Positions 61,895-63,442 of a stretch of 63,442 nt of DNA are shown here, one piece after another; within the stretch, counting starts at the first letter, position 1; each line of letters begins with the position of its first letter. The position numbers were made by a program, and so were the translations under genes. Under the pieces are notes generated by a model. The model saw only the letters and a program-made list of their open reading frames with translations, was not told the origin of the DNA and searched no databases. Source of the DNA: JBEKHT01 sp049511715 (GTDB taxonomy: Bacteria > Chloroflexota > Anaerolineae > Anaerolineales > RBG-16-64-43); the NCBI GenBank assembly GCA_049511715.1, contig JBEKXU010000017.1:1-63442 (forward strand), in the 5' to 3' direction.

Positions 61895-62671
61895 GTGGCA
61901 AATATGAGCCGGGCTTCACTTATCCCTCTCGTTTTCTGGGTGGCCTTGGGCATGGCGTGCAATCTCTCGTCTTCCGGCCTTGGCCTGTCTTCCAGCTCAG
62001 GCGCGGTTCCCACCGCGTCACCGCAGACCACCGTAGCGCCAACCTCGACCAACACGCCCGCGGCCACTACCGCGCCGACCAGTACCCTGACGCCTACCCC
62101 GGCCCCTACGCTGACCCCCTCGCCCCCGATGGTCAGCCCACTTAACCAGGATGTGGCTTGCCGCTTCGGACCTGGCACCGTCTACTCGATAGAGGGAGCG
62201 TTGGTGGCGGGCCATACCGTGCTGATCCAAGGCAGGGATTCGCCAGGGGGCTGGTGGTACATCGAGAATCCGGGGCAACCCGGACGATATTGCTGGGTTC
62301 CTTCCTCCGACACGCAGACGCAAGGCGATACCTCCCTCGTGGCGGTCCAGCCCCCTCCGGTAGCCTTTGTCGACTATGTGGGCTTGGATATGACTCCCTC
62401 CAGCAAAGACATTGCCTGCGGGTCTCTCCCCTACACGTTCAATGTGAACTTCAAAATTGAGTGGAACGGCCCGATAACGCTTACCTTCCAGCGCATCAAG
62501 AGCAACGGGCAGGCGGCGTCGCCGGAGACGTACGTGTTTAAAGCGTCGGGGACGCAAACTTACACCGACTCTTACCAGGTGAATGCGGCAGGGACCTACT
62601 GGTTCAAGGTTCAGGTGACCAGCCCCAATTCGATTTCCGCTCAAAACACGGCGAGGCTGACTTGCCACTAG
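61895..62671 (+). CDS. Secreted lipoprotein with SH3b-like and Ig-like domains
   Basis: 258 residues from GTG 61895, chosen because AAAGGAGG lies four bases upstream. A signal sequence (LIPLVFWVALGMAC) ends at Cys in an atypical lipobox (LGMAC). A long Pro/Thr/Ser linker (about 35-85, many TPT units) leads to an SH3b-like domain (DVACRFGPGTVYSIEGALVA, then WWYIENPGQPGRYCWVP), and an Ig-like beta domain (about 165-258) ends the protein. SH3b domains bind cell-wall or surface ligands. Its position after recR is probably fortuitous. Confidence 0.75.
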   Translation: MANMSRASLIPLVFWVALGMACNLSSSGLGLSSSSGAVPTASPQTTVAPTSTNTPAATTAPTSTLTPTPAPTLTPSPPMVSPLNQDVACRFGPGTVYSIEGALVAGHTVLIQGRDSPGGWWYIENPGQPGRYCWVPSSDTQTQGDTSLVAVQPPPVAFVDYVGLDMTPSSKDIACGSLPYTFNVNFKIEWNGPITLTFQRIKSNGQAASPETYVFKASGTQTYTDSYQVNAAGTYWFKVQVTSPNSISAQNTARLTCH

Positions 62672-63223
62672 GATCGGTGGCGGAGGTCGCGTCGTTCCGC
62701 TTGCAACTCTGTGCTCGGCGGGCCATCTGGTGAACTCTGCGGGGTCGACGGGTGAGCGTCTTGTTTCTTGCCTTGGATGACCGCTGGAGGGGGCGGAGAA
62801 GTCTTCTTCCTGGGTCCGCGGTGGACGCCACGAGAGGGATCTCGAATTTGGACTAATCGACGCCGGAATCATCCTCTTTCGTTCCCGCCCGGCTGAAAGG
62901 CGCCACCTTGACAACCACAGGGGGGCGTGGGATAATCTGTGCATACCCGCAAGCTCGTCCGCCTCCGCGACGCGGAGAGACGTGTACAACCGAATAGCCC
63001 GGGAAGCGAGCACAGGCCGGTCAGAGGGACGGCTGGCTTGTGAGCCGGCCGATGTGCCAGTGGGCATATCGGCTGTCGGTGTCTCTGGGCTCGGCGGCGG
63101 GGAGCGGGGCGCGTTGGAAGCGCGTCTTGCCTAGGCCTGAACCTTAACAACTGAAGAGTGGTAGGAAGAGCACGGGTCTCAGTGTTCCTGAACTCGCTCG
63201 CATCTTCGGATGCGACCAATTCC
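62672..63223 (+). other. Leader and promoter region of the rRNA operon
   Basis: No gene is seen. The region holds the rRNA promoter at 62908 and a pre-16S leader of about 280 bases. A perfect 7-bp hairpin with UUCG loop (TCGCATC 63198-63204 with GATGCGA 63209-63215) lies just before 16S and may belong to the processing stem. A clear boxA was not found. Confidence 0.5.
62908..62936 (+). promoter_or_regulatory. Near-perfect rRNA operon promoter
   Basis: TTGACA (62908-62913), 17-base spacer, GATAAT (62931-62936): eleven of twelve consensus positions. Transcription should begin near 62943. Confidence 0.85.

Positions 63224-63442
<219 letters not shown>

Overview
The window is high-GC bacterial DNA, most likely from a member of the Chloroflexota (Anaerolineae-like). 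This is an inference from four things: TPR proteins anchored by one membrane helix and carrying Pro/Thr-rich linkers, large polytopic membrane proteins with a YYYW motif, a HerA/NurA pair in a bacterium, and the general gene complement. The 16S rRNA gene begins at the right edge (from about 63224), so the taxonomy can be tested directly. Core genes (recA, recX, rny, rnj, rnz, dnaX-ybaB-recR) are intact.

Layout. 1-18.8 kb is a surface-glycan locus on the + strand: polytopic GT-C-type membrane proteins, some decayed, then three GT4 glycosyltransferases, a membrane protein, another GT4, a GT2, a sugar-nucleotide epimerase and a CapD-type dehydratase, many with overlapping stop/start codons. 18.8-26.2 kb holds four TPR proteins around RNase J. 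26.5-32.9 kb holds RNase Z, an FmdB zinc ribbon, a decayed copper cluster (csoR-like, copZ-like, copA remnant), recA, recX and RNase Y. 32.9-40.3 kb is a minus-strand block with a response regulator and an unknown protein, a HerA-type ATPase with a HAS-barrel partner, a truncated HAD gene, a serine palmitoyltransferase-like enzyme with a 3-ketosphinganine reductase-like SDR, and NurA. 40.6-44.2 kb is a MoxR/DUF58/DUF4129 operon. 44.2-50.4 kb has hutI and hutU, a DUF4013 membrane protein, a nitroreductase and an Rrf2 regulator. 50.7-55.8 kb runs ugd, an M16 peptidase pair, acpS and an HD hydrolase. 56-59 kb has a methyltransferase, three tRNAs, a YacP-like NYN protein and a long gene-poor stretch. 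59.2-63.4 kb is dnaX-ybaB-recR, an SH3b lipoprotein, an rRNA promoter and the start of 16S.

The most interesting items are the adjacent SPT/KDSR pair, which suggests sphingoid-base synthesis in an unexpected phylum; the dispersed HerA/HAS-barrel/NurA set; and a repeated cassette in which a large membrane protein is followed by a tiny protein ending in LLVHGV. Several loci have lost internal or terminal segments: a glycosyltransferase-like gene, copA, a HAD gene and apparently an rnpB 3' end. This suggests deletion-driven decay or, less likely, a recurrent assembly artefact.

Promoters with near-consensus sigma-70 hexamers at 17-bp spacing lie before the tRNA cluster, dnaX, recA, the TPR pair and the rRNA gene.
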